Assembly (NCBI GenBank): GCA_030490835.1
Contig: CM059975.1
Location: 33,574,133 to 33,638,132 of the forward strand
Origin: Annona cherimola
Lineage: Eukaryota; Streptophyta; Magnoliopsida; Magnoliales; Annonaceae
Length of the DNA: 64,000 nt
Direction of reading: 5' to 3'
A program made the position numbers and the translations under genes. Shown one piece after another: positions 11,283 through 23,605 of the stretch (the first letter of the stretch is position 1; the number at the start of each line of letters is the position of its first letter). A model generated the notes under the pieces. It worked only from the letters and a program-made list of their open reading frames with translations. It searched no databases and was not told the origin of the DNA.

Positions 11283-13587
11283 TGTAGCGCCCTGACCTAT
11301 GACATATTTATACTTAAGTTTGTCATAGGATTTCATACCAGGAATCTTTTGAAAAGTGGTGAAGTCCGTTACCTAACGTACATTTATACACCAAACAAGA
11401 ATAAAGTGAATTAAAATTTATATATATAAATTTCGGCAGCATCCTGTTTGTAACTAGGACATTTCCTAAATACAAACATTCACCATATAATTATTTACAT
11501 CAAGAAATAACCTGTAACATTTTATCATAATCACAAACACTCTCTTTTCTTCACAAATTCATTATAACCACACCTAACACCCATACTCCAATATTCTTCA
11601 TCTTACACCATATATATATCCATACAATTCACACAATATAAAAGAATTAATACTACAAATATCTTTGACACCATACACAAAATATATATATATAGGTCAT
11701 ACACACGTCTCACAAATCAGAAGAAAATCTAGCACTTCTAAGGTTCATCTTATTACAAGACACACTCAAACATATACAAGAGCCTTATATGACTCTTCAC
11801 CTTACTGGCCTTCTACCCAGTAAGCTCTTGAAATCAAAATATTCTGCAACTGTTTAATAAAATCGGTGAGTTCAAGAAATCCAGTAAGCAAACATTATTT
11901 AAAGGGAAAGAATATGAAAACCTCCATAGAACATCATATATGCATGAGGATGAAATGCAATTACAGCATGCATCATTCAATGATATAATTTTCTCTTTGG
12001 CAGGGGACACTTATCAAGCGATCACCCACACTCATACGCCGGATGCACCGACTGGGCAATTTCAAGGACGGACAACCTGTCCGATTACAACCTTGGAGAA
12101 ACCTTACATTCATTCCCATGCATGAATTATTTCACACAAATGGTCAAGTGCATTTATGTCATAAAAAGGAGTTCATTCGGCTAATCATAAGAGAAAAGTT
12201 TGTTTTTGTAAATCAAGTTCGAAAGCATGCCTTATCAACATAAATATATATATATAAATAAAGGAAAATAGGGTAATGGCCATTCCCAAAGATATTCTTA
12301 ATATTTTTATAAAATTTAATTAGAATACTTATGAAAAATGACTTGATTTATACATATTTCTAAGGAAACACATAAAAGTACAATATGAACATTTGTTGCA
12401 AACATCCTTTCTTGAAATAAGTAACAAAATAGAAATTTTATCATAATAATTCATTGAATTTAAAAAGGTTGCTTACCTTAGAGTTTCAAGTTGTGTCTTG
12501 TACTTTTTTTTTCTTTTCCTATCAAAGTTAAAAATTTAGCTAACCATTCACTTAAATCACCATGTATTTGCATTCTAAATATATACATATACCATTAAGG
12601 GCATTTACTCACCTTATGATATATTAGGTATATTAAAGTTTATCTAATCATTCTTATACTGTGTGAATCGGCTACTTACCCATTTTACATAAATTTTCGA
12701 CACCCGTACCCTCCCTACAACTTAGCATAATACCTCCATAATTTTAATTTTAATTTAATTTTTTTCAACACTCCAAACTTTTTAAAATTTATCCATAAAT
12801 AATGTTTAAGTCAAATACTCCAAAAGCCCCATGTTTAACCCACGTTTTTGGGGCTGCCCAATTTTCATGGGTCATAAAAAATTCTAATTTTTCTTATTTT
12901 TACCTAAAATTTGGCATATTAATCTATAACTAATACATCCTAATAGCATTTGTAACTATCATATCATGATTTGGAACAAGAAAATTTGGATACACCACTC
13001 TTGAATTTTTGATTTCTCACTTGACTTGATTTTAGCCTTCTATTTTCATGACTTGGGTTCCAAATATCCTCTTATTCATGAATTTATCAAAAGTCCCATG
13101 ATTTTCCAATTATTTTTGGGGATAAAAATCAAAATCCTATCCATTTCAACTCTTGGATCCCTAAATAACCAAATCTACTACTCGAATTGGTGTAATTTAC
13201 TTCCATACATATTTATCTAAGGTATTTTAGCAAAATCTCTATATTTATTGCATGATTTGGGCAAAAATTAGAAAAACCCAACAAAAAAAACTACTCCTTT
13301 CTTACCTCCGGCGACCCGGCGGCGGCTGCGTGGATGGCGGCGTGGCAACGATGACGCCAAGCTTCTTCTCCTCTCTTCTCTCTCCTTCTTCTTCCTTCTC
13401 CTCCTCTTCCTTTCTTCCTCTTCTTCTCTTTCTCTTATGTTTTTTTTCTTTCTGTTATGTTCAAGCGCCCGCTCGAACTCTCTCTTACAACCCTAAATAT
13501 TATTTGGTGCTCTGCATGTGCACCAAGAATATGTACATGCAACAACATATATTAATTTTTTTTAAAAAAAATGAGTCGGGCCCTACA
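11283..13587 (-). mobile_element. 3' LTR of a minus-strand Ty3/gypsy chromovirus
   Basis: On the + strand it starts TGTAGCGCCCTGACC and ends GTCGGGCCCTACA. A matching but 5'-shortened copy lies at 22519-23310. ATAGT (11278-11282) before it and GTAGT (23311-23315) after the second copy form a 5-bp target duplication with one change. At 2305 bp it is in the range of long chromovirus LTRs. The end at 13310-13500 holds a pyrimidine-rich tract (TTCTTCTTC runs), repeated in the other LTR at 23090-23190. Confidence 0.85.
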
Positions 13588-13606
13588 TTCTTCCTCCCTT
13601 AAAAAG
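13588..13606 (-). promoter_or_regulatory. Polypurine tract of the minus-strand chromovirus
   Basis: Read on the minus strand, TTTTTAAGGGAGGAAGAA abuts the LTR start TGTAGGGCCC. This is the primer site for plus-strand DNA synthesis and confirms the orientation. Confidence 0.75.
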
Positions 13607-13642
13607 ATTTCGTCCCGAAACCATTTGATCATTCAGAAATAA

Positions 13643-13730
13643 TTAGGGATACTTCTTTTCCACCTCATCTCTCAATTCCCACGTGGCTTCCTTGTCTGGA
13701 TATTGGTTCCAGTGAACTTTAACATATTCA
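13643..13730 (-). pseudogene. pol: Chromodomain end of minus-strand chromovirus pol
   Basis: The minus-strand reading gives VKVHWNQYPDKEATWELRDE and then EKKYP before a TAA at 13643-13645. W..EATWE is the conserved core of retrotransposon chromodomains, which guide integration to chromatin. The MITE at 13731-14020 separates it from the rest of pol. Confidence 0.75.
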
Positions 13731-14020
13731 AGGTGTGTTTGGGAATGGATAAAACTTTGGTTAAAATTTTTGGAGAGTAAAAGTTGTCAAATGATGTGAT
13801 ATGATATGAGTAATAATGAGGAATAAAGAGGAATAAAGAGGATAAAGTTAAAATAGATAGGTTAATTGTATAGGTAATTGTGTAGAAATGATTGAAAAGT
13901 AGAGTAGTTGTATATGAAAATATAAAAAAATGATTAAAAAATATAGTAGTTATGGAGAGTAAAAAGTTTTAAATTGAAAAGTTTTAACTTCACATTTTAT
14001 ACCCATTGCCAAACACACTC
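13731..14020. mobile_element. MITE, GTGTGTTTGG family, copy 3, inserted in chromovirus pol
   Basis: It starts AGGTGTGTTTGGGAATGG and ends CCATTGCCAAACACACTC, which are inverted repeats. It interrupts pol between the integrase C-terminus and the chromodomain. TCA lies on both sides (13728-13730 and 14021-14023) and may be a 3-bp duplication. Because the host sequence is known on both sides, this copy shows the element's ends best. Confidence 0.8.
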
Positions 14021-14409
14021 TCAATTTTTCTGTTCCTCAACTTTCGCTGCTTATAATCTATAATCTTCAAGGGTCTCTCCTCATAATTTAAATGCTCTTG
14101 AATCGGGAGTGATTTAACGGCAAAAATATGACTGGGGTCAACCACATATTTCTGAAGCATTGATATATGAAACACATTATGTACTACGGCAAGGGCTGAT
14201 GGCAATGCTATTCTGTAAGCCAAAGTTCCAATCTTTTCGAACACTTCAAAAGGACCAATATACCTGGGCCTCAATTTTCCCTTGTTTCCAAATCTGGTAA
14301 CCCCTTTCGTTGGAGTAACTTTGATGAATATGTGATCTCCCACTTGAATATTTAGATCCTTTCTTTTGCAGTCTACATAACTTTTTTGCCTATTTTGCAC
14401 CGTCCTCAT
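14021..14409 (-). pseudogene. pol: Integrase C-terminal domain of minus-strand chromovirus
   Basis: The visible motifs are VGDHIFIKVTPTKG, then KLRPRYIGPFEVFEKIG and LAYRIALP (the GPY/F module), then VVHNVFHISMLQKY. These are standard for Ty3/gypsy integrases, and particularly for Tekay/Del chromoviruses. The last ten residues of the open frame, which runs to 13990, come from the inserted MITE and not from the element. Confidence 0.85.
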
Positions 14410-14424
14410 ACATTGGCTAATTAT

Positions 14425-15140
14425 TTAGACTTTCTCTGCCATCCTTTGAGGTAAATCAGGTGCTAAATTTCTTACACATATTTCATCCCAATTTAGAGGT
14501 GTTCTACACCTTCTTCCATACGATGCTTCAAATAGAGCTATTTGAATACTTGCTTGATAGCTATTATTATATGCAAACTCTGCAATAGATAGATACTCAT
14601 CCCATGCTCCTCTAAATTCTAGTGTACACATTCTTAATATATCTTCTAAAATTTGATTGACTCTTTCTGTCTGTCCATCCGTTTGTGGATGAAAGATAGT
14701 GTTAAACCTTAATAGTGTACCCGTCGTCTTGTGTAAACTCTTCCAAAATTTAGAAGTAAATGTGAAATCTCTATCTGACATAATAGTCTTAGGTACCCCA
14801 TGCAATCACACAATTTCTTTATAGTAAATCCGGGTCAATCTTTCAGCCGTAAAACTTGATTTAATTGGAAGAAAATATGTCACCTTTCATAATCGATCAA
14901 CAATCACTCATATAGAATTATGTCCGCCTTGGGTCCTTGGCAATCCTTATATAAAGTCCATGGTAATATCATCCCACTTCTACTCGGGTACTTCTAATGA
15001 CTGTAATTTTTCAGACGTTTTCTGATAATCCACCTTGACTTTTTGGCAAGTTAAACACTTTGAAACATATTCCACAATTTTCTTCTTCATGTTATTCCAC
15101 CAATATCCTTGTTTAATATCTCTATACATTTTTGTACTGC
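14425..15140 (-). pseudogene. pol: Integrase catalytic core of minus-strand chromovirus
   Basis: The frame at 14805-14425 has the second and third acidic residues of the D,D,E triad: MSDRDFTFTSKFW and HPQTDGQTERVNQILED. The first lies upstream as ITMDFI (about 14950), followed by an in-frame stop. At least two stops separate it from the zinc-binding part. The enzyme would insert the cDNA into the genome; this copy is dead. Confidence 0.85.
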
Positions 15141-15144
15141 ATGG

Positions 15145-15366
15145 TTACATCGAAAAAGGAGAAAAATGAGCTTCTTTCAACAATAAATCCTTCACCTCCA
15201 TTGAATTTGGAATGCAAAGACGACCCTTATACCTACAAATTCCTTGCTCATCAGCAGTATAATCAGGATTTGCCTTATTTTTCATAAGATTTATCAGTTC
15301 TTGTAATTTTATATCTTTTTGTTGTTCACTTTTAATTTGTTCAAATAGAGTTGACTGCAACTGCAA
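15145..15366 (-). pseudogene. pol: Integrase zinc-binding (N-terminal) region, minus-strand chromovirus
   Basis: GICRYKGRLCIPNSMEVKDLLLKEAH is the usual lead into the H2C2 zinc finger, whose remaining Cys/His residues fall in the broken stretch at 15040-15140. It is separated from RNase H by about 190 bp holding stops. Confidence 0.75.
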
Positions 15367-15555
15367 TTGAGATAATCACACTGGCAACCCTGGCATACTA
15401 ACAATTAAGTTCATTTGCCTCAATTCACGGAGTATTCCTTCTTCTGATGTAAGTAAATGAGCAAGGTTTGCATTCCGACTTAATGCATCTGCAACCACGT
15501 TAGCCTTTCCGGGATAATAATGAATGGTTATATCATAATCCTTCAATAATTCCAA

Positions 15556-15864
15556 CTATTTTCTTTGTCTCATATTTAATTCCTTCTGTGTGAAAATGTA
15601 TTTAAGACTCTTGTAGTCTGTATATATTTTACATTTCTTACCATACAAGTAATGTCTCCAAATTTTGAAGGCAAATACTACGGCTGCTAATTCCAGATCG
15701 TGGATTGGGTAATTTAGTTCATTGGGTTTCAATTGTCTTGAATCATACACAATTACCTTATCTTTCTGCATTAACATACACTCCAAATCTTGATGAGATG
15801 CCTTACTATAAATCACAAAATTCTCACTACTATCGAGAATTCTTAACACTGGTGCTTGAATCAC
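15556..15864 (-). pseudogene. pol: RNase H region of minus-strand chromovirus
   Basis: Family landmarks are [51 protein letters not shown] (split here for reading: [31 protein letters not shown]). The first catalytic residue of the usual TDAS motif has changed (YSKAS), so the enzyme is probably inactive. Confidence 0.8.
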
Positions 15865-16727
15865 TTGTGTTTAAGTACTAAGAAACTTGACTTGCAATCA
15901 TCAGTCCATTCATATTTAACTCCTTTTCGAGTTAACTTAGTGTGTGGTGCAGATAATTTAGAAAATTCCTCAATAAATCTCCAATAATAATCAGCTAATC
16001 CTAGAAAACTCTGTACTTTAGTTGTTGTGATTGACCTTGCTCCTTTAGCAAAGATGATATGTCCCAAAAACGTAACTTGAGTCAGCAAGAAATCACATTT
16101 CTTTAATTTAGCATATAACTTCTCAGCTCTTAGCCGATTTAATACGATCCGCTAATGCTCATAGTGTTCTTCTTTTGACTTAGAATAAATTAATATATCA
16201 TCAATAAACACAACTACAAATTTGTCCAAATATTCTTGAAATACTCTATTCATGAGATCTATAAATACTGTAGGGGCATTGGTTAACCCAAAAGGCATTA
16301 ACAAAAATTCATAATGTCCATATCTGGTCCCGAATGCCGTCTTTGGGATGTCCTGTGAGCTCACTCTAAGCTGATGATAGCCCGATTGCAAGTCAATCTT
16401 AGAAAACAATACGACCCCATTAAGCTGATCAAACAGATCATCTATTCTTGGCAATTGATATTTATTCTTGATAGTTACTTTATTCAGTTCTCGATAATCA
16501 ATATATAACCGAAAACTCTCATCTTTCTTCCGTACAAATAATACTGGTGCACCCCATGAAGACACACTCAGATGTATAAAATTTTTATCCAACAATTCTT
16601 GCAATTGCACTTTTGACTTAGCCATCACTGTATGCGCCATACAGTAAGAGACCTTACATTGTTGACGTACTAGCTTAGCGACCATCATTGCAAAAATCAA
16701 TATTGTAGGCTCGTTCAATTTCTTCAA
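15861..16727 (-). pseudogene. pol: Reverse transcriptase of minus-strand chromovirus
   Basis: The frame at 16727-16152 holds the RT palm motifs [48 protein letters not shown] and the catalytic box [11 protein letters not shown]. The thumb/connection continues at 16088-15861 (FLGHIIFAKGA, FLGLADYYWRFIEEFS). A stop near 16145 separates the two frames. The motif order and the IDD box put it in Ty3/gypsy. Confidence 0.9.
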
Positions 16728-17105
16728 TTTCTCACTAGAAATTTCCTCTCCTGGTATTGTGGAAAAAGAAACTTTTCTTTGTTTGCAATTTATAGTGACT
16801 CCCCATCGACTTAACTAGTTTATTCCTAATATGACATCAAATTCAGTCATAGGAAGTAGTATCAAGTTTGCTTCAAAGATGCATGACCCTATCCTAATAG
16901 AACAAGATCTACATTCTTGATTAACACTGGCTAGCCTATATACGGTGATTCTACATGTACAATGGTATCGATTTCATTTACAATTAAGTTGTATGTAGCT
17001 GTAAATTGACATGATACAAATGAATGTGTTGCACCTGAATCAAACAACGCCATAGCAGGGAATCCAAAAATAAAAATTATACCTGTCACCACTTTTTCCT
17101 CCTAT
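16728..17105 (-). pseudogene. pol: Aspartic protease region, minus-strand chromovirus
   Basis: The minus strand at 17025-17060 reads MALFDSGATHSFVS, the retropepsin active site (D-S-G-A). The rest of the domain up to RT is interrupted by stops. Confidence 0.75.
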
Positions 17106-18260
17106 TCTTTTGATTCGTTTTGAGTTAGATCATGCACCTGAGCTTGGATTCCTTGCCGACTCGAGGTTGATGTCGATTTCTGCTGAGCAGTCTTCCCTCG
17201 GGTATTCTGGTTGCCTTGACTTAGGTTTGGACATTCAGTTATTCTATGACCAGGTTTATTGCATCAGAAACACATGGGACCGACTTCTTGAATGGGACAT
17301 CTTACTTCTTGAATAGTACCACAATTCTTCGCTTGGTGGCCAGTTTGTCCATATTTATAACATTGAAAGGTCCCCTTTAGATACTCTCCGTTATGCTTCT
17401 TTTAACATTTAGGGCATATGGGGAGTTCCTTTCTCTCATTTTTCTCTTTTTTGCCCTTTTCAAGCATCATCTGTTCAAATTTCTGCCCCCGATTATCCTT
17501 CTCCTTTAAATTTCAATCTATTATAAAAGCGACATGCTTTTTGTGCAGGAGAATTCGCAATCCACGACACATCTTACTAAGGCGTTAAATTTAGTGGTAT
17601 ATTCCGTCACACTCATCTTGCCTTGATATAATCTCTCAAGTTCAAATATTTTCTTATTCATTAGGGTGCTTGGAAAATATTCTTTCTTGAATTCCTCCAC
17701 AAATTTAGCTCATATTACCTCATTAGAATTCTCCATCGTACTTGATAAGGTAACCCACCATTCCTCAGATTTGTCAATTAATAAGGGGACAACGCAATCT
17801 ACCTTCTGTGTGTCCGTGCACGGTGATATCCTAAATAATTTTTCCATCTCCTTCAACCATCATTCTGCTACTGCCGAATTAGGTGCACCTACAAATCTGG
17901 GGGGATGATGTGCTAAAAATACTGAAATAGCTTTTCGATTAGCCTCCATTTGTTCCTCTTTGGCTAATCTTGCCTATCTGATCCTGCCCCAGCTCTATTG
18001 AAATCTACATTTATTGGGTTCACCCTTCCTTGACTTGGTTCAGGAATACTTTGAAAGTTTTCTCTTCCTATTGTTCCCAAACCCATATTCATCAGACCCT
18101 ATAGTTGCGTAAATCCACCACCAGCATTTATATTTATGCGCATTTGTTCTTCCCTATCCCTTTGGTAGCGCATGAAGTTCTCCATCATATCAGCTTGTCG
18201 GGCAGTCCATCACTGATCCATAGCATCCATATCTTGAGCTATGGCTTTGTGCACTACCTC
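17106..18260 (-). pseudogene. gag: gag C-terminal half with two zinc knuckles, minus-strand chromovirus
   Basis: Two CCHC-like knuckles are readable on the minus strand at about 17225-17400: C-F-x-C-N-K-P-G-H-R-I-T-E-C with a stop in it, and CYKYGQTGHQAKNC, in which the second cysteine is a tyrosine. The capsid domain continues to about 18000. The solo LTR at 18266 splits gag; the N-terminus resumes at 19991-20168. Confidence 0.7.
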
Positions 18261-18265
18261 ATGTA

Positions 18266-19985
18266 TGTTGGAAACAATGTTCAAAACAAAACAAATTGAC
18301 CAAAGCATAAGTTTTGATGATTAAACAAAGACTAATTTGAGTATATAAAGTGTACTAATGAGTTTGCCAAGTGTTTAAGGAAAACAAAGAAGTCAAGTCG
18401 ATTACCAAGTCGACTTGGACTTCGACTTGGGGTGAAGTCGATACCTAAGTCGACTTCACAAACGACTTCAAATGGCAAAAGGTGGATAGCATTGAAAATA
18501 GAAAACAAGCAAGTGAAGTCGCAGGCCAAGTCGACTCCAGGTGCGACTTAGGAAACCAAGTCGCAGACGAAGTCGACTCCAGCATCGACTTCAAGCATCC
18601 AGAGTTGAAAAAGTGGAAACGAACATGACGAAGTCGCAGGCGAAGTCGACTCTAGGTGCGACTTGGGCGAAGTAGCAGACGAGGTCGACTCCAACTTCGA
18701 CTTGAGGAGTTCAGACTTGAAGATTGAAGTTTCAAGCTTATTCCAAGGATCCATTTGTACTTTATCAAATCCAAATAAGATGCAAAGTTCATTCTCAAAA
18801 AGCAACTGAAGTTTCTTGAAGATCAAAAGCTAAGATTCATATTCAAGATGAAATCAAGTCATGAGTCCAATGCGAAGCAAGGAGCTTGAATCAATCATGC
18901 AAGGGTCAAGCTCTTCAAGTTTCACAAGATCCAAATGTTCAAGATTCAAGGATTTAAGGTTTGCAAATCTTGGAGCTAATGAAAGCAAGACACCATGATC
19001 CAAAGGTTAACAAAAGTTGCAAAGAAATTAAAAGGCTTGAGAAAGACTAAGCAAAACAAAAGTTTCCAAGTTCCAAGTTCATGAAGCCAACTGTCGAGGT
19101 GACGTCGCACCCGAAGTCGACTTCACCTGCGAATTGGGTCAAGTTGATGACCAAGTCGACCCTGATTGAAACTTGAAGTTGCGACGGTGAAGCGAAGTCG
19201 CACCCGAAGTCGACTCCATCTGCGACTTGGGCGAAGTCGCATCTGAAGTCGACTCCACATGCGACTTGGGTCGCAATGGTCGGAATTTATTCGAACGTTG
19301 GCGCATTAAATGCGCGCCACCTACCCTCTAACGTTCGGATTCCCTCCAAAATTATAAATAGCATTCATGGTGGACGAGGGAAGTAGCTGAAAATCATTAA
19401 GAGTGCATAACTACCATCTACAAGAGCTTTAAAGAGATCAAGCCAACTAAAGAGGAAGAACTTTGCTTCAAACTGCAAGAGCTCAACTACTGATCATACA
19501 AAGTCATTTCAACAAGTTCTTCTCTGCGCCAAACTGCTTCTACACATCTGTAAGGTGTAGTTTTCCTATTCTTTCTGTTATATGTGTTAAACTTGATTTA
19601 GTTTGAGGAACTAAGATCAAGTATAAGCAAAGTAGTGTGTGATTGGAGTGTGACTCATCACCTACTTGTGCTGTGTTTTGTTGATGCCACCTAGAGCTGG
19701 AATCTAGAAGAGAGCAGTGGCTCTAATTGTATTAAGAGAATACAATAGTGGAACCCAAGTCACAAAGAGTGTGAGCTTGGAAGAGTGGAGTAGGGAGGTT
19801 GCCCGAACCACTATAAAAATCCTGTGTGCTTGATTTATACTTCTGCTATTTATATTGCTTTCCATTTCATTTCTCCATTAAGGGGACTGGATTAATCCGG
19901 GGATAAGCTTCTGTTTAAGATATAATTTTTAAATACCCAATTCACCCCTCCCCTCTTGGGTTTTTCCATCAACTCAGGACCAATA
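18266..19985 (+). mobile_element. Solo LTR of the Sirevirus-like family inserted in chromovirus gag
   Basis: It starts TGTTGGAAACAATGTTC and ends AACTCAGGACCAATA, with the perfect duplication ATGTA (18261-18265 and 19986-19990). It has at least ten GTCGAC palindromes between 18390 and 19260. A TATA box (ATTATAAATAG, 19351-19361) lies about 90 bp after the last of them, at the place expected for the LTR promoter. The end matches the reverse complement of the LTR starts at 9867 and 53944. Confidence 0.92.
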
Positions 19986-19990
19986 ATGTA

Positions 19991-20168
19991 TTATTCGATC
20001 TACAATTTGCATAGGATCTTCTGACGATGATGACACCAATTCTGCTCTTGCAGGTGAGTTGGGCACTTCCTTCTCCAATGGCCTGGTTTCTTGTTGGTTT
20101 TGCTCTTGCATTTGAATCTCAGCCACCTTTCGTTTCTTAGGACGTCCAGGTTTTCGTCTTTTCATCAT
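19991..20168 (-). pseudogene. gag: gag N-terminus of minus-strand chromovirus
   Basis: The frame starts MMKRRKPGRPKKRK, a strongly basic head with a GRPKKRK AT-hook-like motif, followed by a Gln/Glu-rich stretch. It is the beginning of gag, since the solo LTR at 18266-19985 interrupts the same frame region. The match to known gag starts is only general. Confidence 0.55.
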
Positions 20169-20792
20169 CTTTACTTGCTATATAAAAAGATTTAAATTAT
20201 AAATACACATATCATAACTATGATATTCAAAATAGCTAACAAAATTTATGTCAATATACTGAGTCAGCAAAAGATATATATTTTTTATTATCTTAATAAT
20301 GTACATCATTTATATATGTGCTATACATGCATGACACGTGTGTGATCCCGTCTCTTGAAAAAAGTAATACATGTATGACATTAAAAAAAAATGTATCACT
20401 TTTTACTGTTGTAAATATTTATACTTCCAAAAAAATGTGCAATAATATTGTTAAAACACCTATTATTGCACCAAAAAGAATTATATAGATTGTTTTGTTC
20501 CATAACTCTTCTTTCTTTAGTCAACGCTAAGATTCTTCTGAATCACTGGCAAGTGGAACTTCTTCCCCTATATCAATCACTTCTGCCTCTTCCTCTGCAT
20601 TTTATCGCCATTCACCTCTTGATCCGATTCATTAACCAAGATGAGGATTACTGTCTCCCCATCATCTTCTTGTAATTCTACTTCTTTGCCTCTCGCCTGC
20701 CTTTCTGCTAATTGTTGCACCAATATTCCTTCGTTATATGCAATTTTCGCAACAGTAACTCCATGGCCAAACCTGTAGAGCCCGTGCTCCAA
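20169..20792 (-). other. Leader of minus-strand chromovirus with a decayed frame
   Basis: This is the untranslated part between gag and the 5' LTR. The minus frame running from inside the next LTR to 20577 has an acidic patch (VELQEDDGETV) but no recognisable family. No primer-binding site is readable; it was probably lost together with the start of the 5' LTR. Confidence 0.35.
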
Positions 20793-20797
20793 TTTAT

Positions 20798-22483
20798 TGT
20801 TGAAAATATGTGGAAAATAAGCCAAGTTTATGTTTTGATGATTAAAAAACCAATTTGAGTAAGTGTTGGTTACTAACATATTTGTGAAGATGATCGAAGA
20901 TTATAAAAATGAAGAATATGAAGCATGGAAAGTCAAGTCGATTTCCAAGTCGACTCAGGCATCAACTTAGGCCAAGTCGATCCCCAAGTCGACTCCAGTA
21001 GCGACTTTAGCTCGACATTTTAGTCCAGAGTTGAAAACGGGGAACCAAGCTACCGAAGTCGCAAACGAAGTCGACTCCGCATGCGACTTGGGTGAAGTCG
21101 CAGACCAAGTCGACTCCAGCTTCGACTTCGAGGCGTCATTTTCATCCAGAGTTGAAATCGGGGACGAGAGCTGCCGAAGTCGCATCCCAAGTCGACTCCG
21201 CATGCAACTTGGGTGAAGTCGCAGACCAAGTCGACTCTAGCTTCGACTTCAATGCGAAAATTGCTGAACGAGTTAATTCAATGATAGATTTGAGTGGAGA
21301 TGAAGATCAAGACAACTCAAACACTCAAATGGAGATCAAATGGATAATCAAAGCAATCAGGGTTGCATGAATCCATCATGTTGGATCATGAACACTTACT
21401 CGGACATCTTCCATGCATTCCAAGATTCAAGTACTCAAGAACTCAAGAAAAGGAATCCAAGATTTTCTATGTAAATAATCATATAGTGTTCCAAAGAGAT
21501 ATAAATCAAGGGAGAACAATCAATATGAAGAAAATCAAGTGATCAAAGTCATTTCCGAAGATTTCAAGTTCAACTAGCAAGCTGAAGAAGTGAAGTCGCA
21601 CCCGAAGTTTACTTCACCTGCGACTTGGGTCAAGTCGAGGACCAAGTCGACCCAAACTGGAACTTGAAGAAGTTGCGAACAGGCGAAGCCGCACTCGAAG
21701 TCAACTCCATGTGCGACTTTGATGAAGTCGCACCCGAAGTCGACTCCACCTGCGACTTGGGTCGCAACGGTCGGAAAATTTTCAAACGTTGGCGCATTAA
21801 ATGCGCGCCACCTACTTCCAAACGTTCGGATTCCCTCGTAAATTATATAAGCCATTCAATATGAACGTAGAGGGTAGCTGAGAATTCATTGAATGAGCAT
21901 AACTCCCATTTCTAAGAGCATTAAGTGATCAAGCCATCATATAGAAGAAGAACTCTGCTTTAAAATTGCCAAGAGCTGCTTGCTGAATCATTGAGCCTAC
22001 ATTACAAGTTCTTCTCTGCGCTAAATCTACCTATACACAACAGTAAAGTGTAGAAACCTTCTTTCATTTTTTATTGTTGTATTGAACTTGATTTAGTTTG
22101 GGTAACTAAGATCAAGTGTAAGCAAAATAGTGTGTGATTGGAGTGGAACTCGTCACCTACTTGTGCTGTATATTGTTGATGCCCCCTAGAGTTGGAATCT
22201 AGAAGAGAGCAATGACTCTAGTTGTATTTGTGAAATACATAGTGGAACCCAAGTCACAAGAGGTGTGAGCTTGGAAGAGTGGAGTAGGGAAGGTTGCCCG
22301 AACCACTATAAAATCTTGTTTGTTGATATTTATTTCTGCTCTCTGCACTATATTATTTTCCAATTGCTTCTTCATAAAAGGGGACTAGATTGATCTGGGG
22401 TAAAGCTTCTGTTTAAGTTGAAAATTTTAAATACCCAATTCACCCATCCCCTCTTGGGTAATACTATTAACTCGGGACCAACA
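20798..22483 (+). mobile_element. Solo LTR of the Sirevirus-like family, second copy in the same chromovirus
   Basis: It starts TGTTGAAAATATGTGG and ends AACTCGGGACCAACA, flanked by the perfect duplication TTTAT (20793-20797 and 22484-22488). GTCGAC and GCGACTTGGGTGAAGTCGCA palindromes are dense at 20935-21250 and 21590-21770. A TATA-like ATTATATAAG lies at 21842-21851. It resembles the copy at 18266 closely enough that words such as CGTTGGCGCATTAAATGCGC are shared. Confidence 0.92.
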
Positions 22484-22518
22484 TTTATATCTAAGCCCCT
22501 GCTCGGGATCCTCAGGAG

Positions 22519-23310
22519 TTCCATAAATAATGGTTAAGTCAAATACTCCAAAAGCCCCATGTTTAACCCACGTTTTTGGGGTTGCCCAATTTCCACGGGT
22601 CATGAAAATTTTTAATTTTTCTCCTTTTTACCTAAAATTGGGCATATTAGTCTATAACTAATACATCCTAATAGCATTTGTAACTATTATATTATGATTT
22701 GGAACAAGAAAATTTGGATACACCACTCTTGAATTTTTGATTTCTCACTTGGCTTGATTTTAGCTTTCCATTTTCATGACTTGGGTTCCAAATATCCTCT
22801 TATTCACGAATTTATGAAAAGTCCCATGATTTTCCAGCTATTTTTAGGGATAAAAATCAAAATCTTATCCATTTCAACTCTTAGATCCCTAAATAAACAA
22901 ATCTACTACTGAAATTAGTATAATTTACTTCCATACATGTTTATCTAAGGTATTTTAGCAAAACTCCTATATTTATTGCATGATTTGGGTGAAAATTAGA
23001 AAAACCTAACAAAAAAACTATTCCTTCCTTACCTCCGGTGACCCGACAGTGGCTGCGTGGACGATGGCATGGCAACTATGACAGCATGCTTCCTCTCCTC
23101 TCTTCCCTCTCCTTCTTCTTCCTTCTCCTCTTCTTTTCTTCCTCTTCTTCTCTTTCTCTTTCGTTTTTTTTCTTTCTGTTATGTTCGAGCACCTGCTCAA
23201 ACTCTCTCTTACACTCCTCAATATTATTTGGTGCTCTGCATGTGCACCAAAAATGTGCACATGCAGCAGCATATATTAAATTTTTTAAAAATAATGAGTC
23301 GGGCCCTACA
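22519..23310 (-). mobile_element. 5' LTR of minus-strand chromovirus, truncated
   Basis: From CCATAAATAATGG onward it parallels 12786-13587 and ends GTCGGGCCCTACA at 23310. The first ~1.5 kb present in the other LTR is missing, so a deletion has removed the LTR/leader junction. The duplication GTAGT follows. Confidence 0.85.
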
Positions 23311-23315
23311 GTAGT

Positions 23316-23605
23316 AATGTAAAATTGAAAATTAGGTAGCGGAAGAAAGATTTAGAGAGGGAAAACTAGGAATTTACATATCTATATATATAAAAAACTT
23401 TAATGGGTTAAATGAGTTCCATAGATTGAATGAATTAAATGAGTTAAACGGATTACTAAACGGATTGACAAGTTATAAAATCTCAACCTTAATCTATTTA
23501 TTTAATTATATGGTGGAACGAGTTGGCAAATCATGAGCCATTTATTTAAAAATCTAAATCCAAACTCATTTATAAAGGGTTGAACGAGCGGGTTGCCATG
23601 TTGAC
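23316..23605. other. Segment between chromovirus and old gag, possible right half of a split hAT-like element
   Basis: It has repeated words of the form AAACGGATT, AATGAGTT and GAACGAGCGGGTTGCC. See 9621-9861 for the possible left half. Confidence 0.3.

Noticed and set aside
13252..13602. Serine/leucine-rich frame at 13252-13602 and its partner at 23018-23322 as a small secreted protein
   Set aside because: Both are the pyrimidine-rich end of the two LTRs of the minus-strand chromovirus, open by composition.
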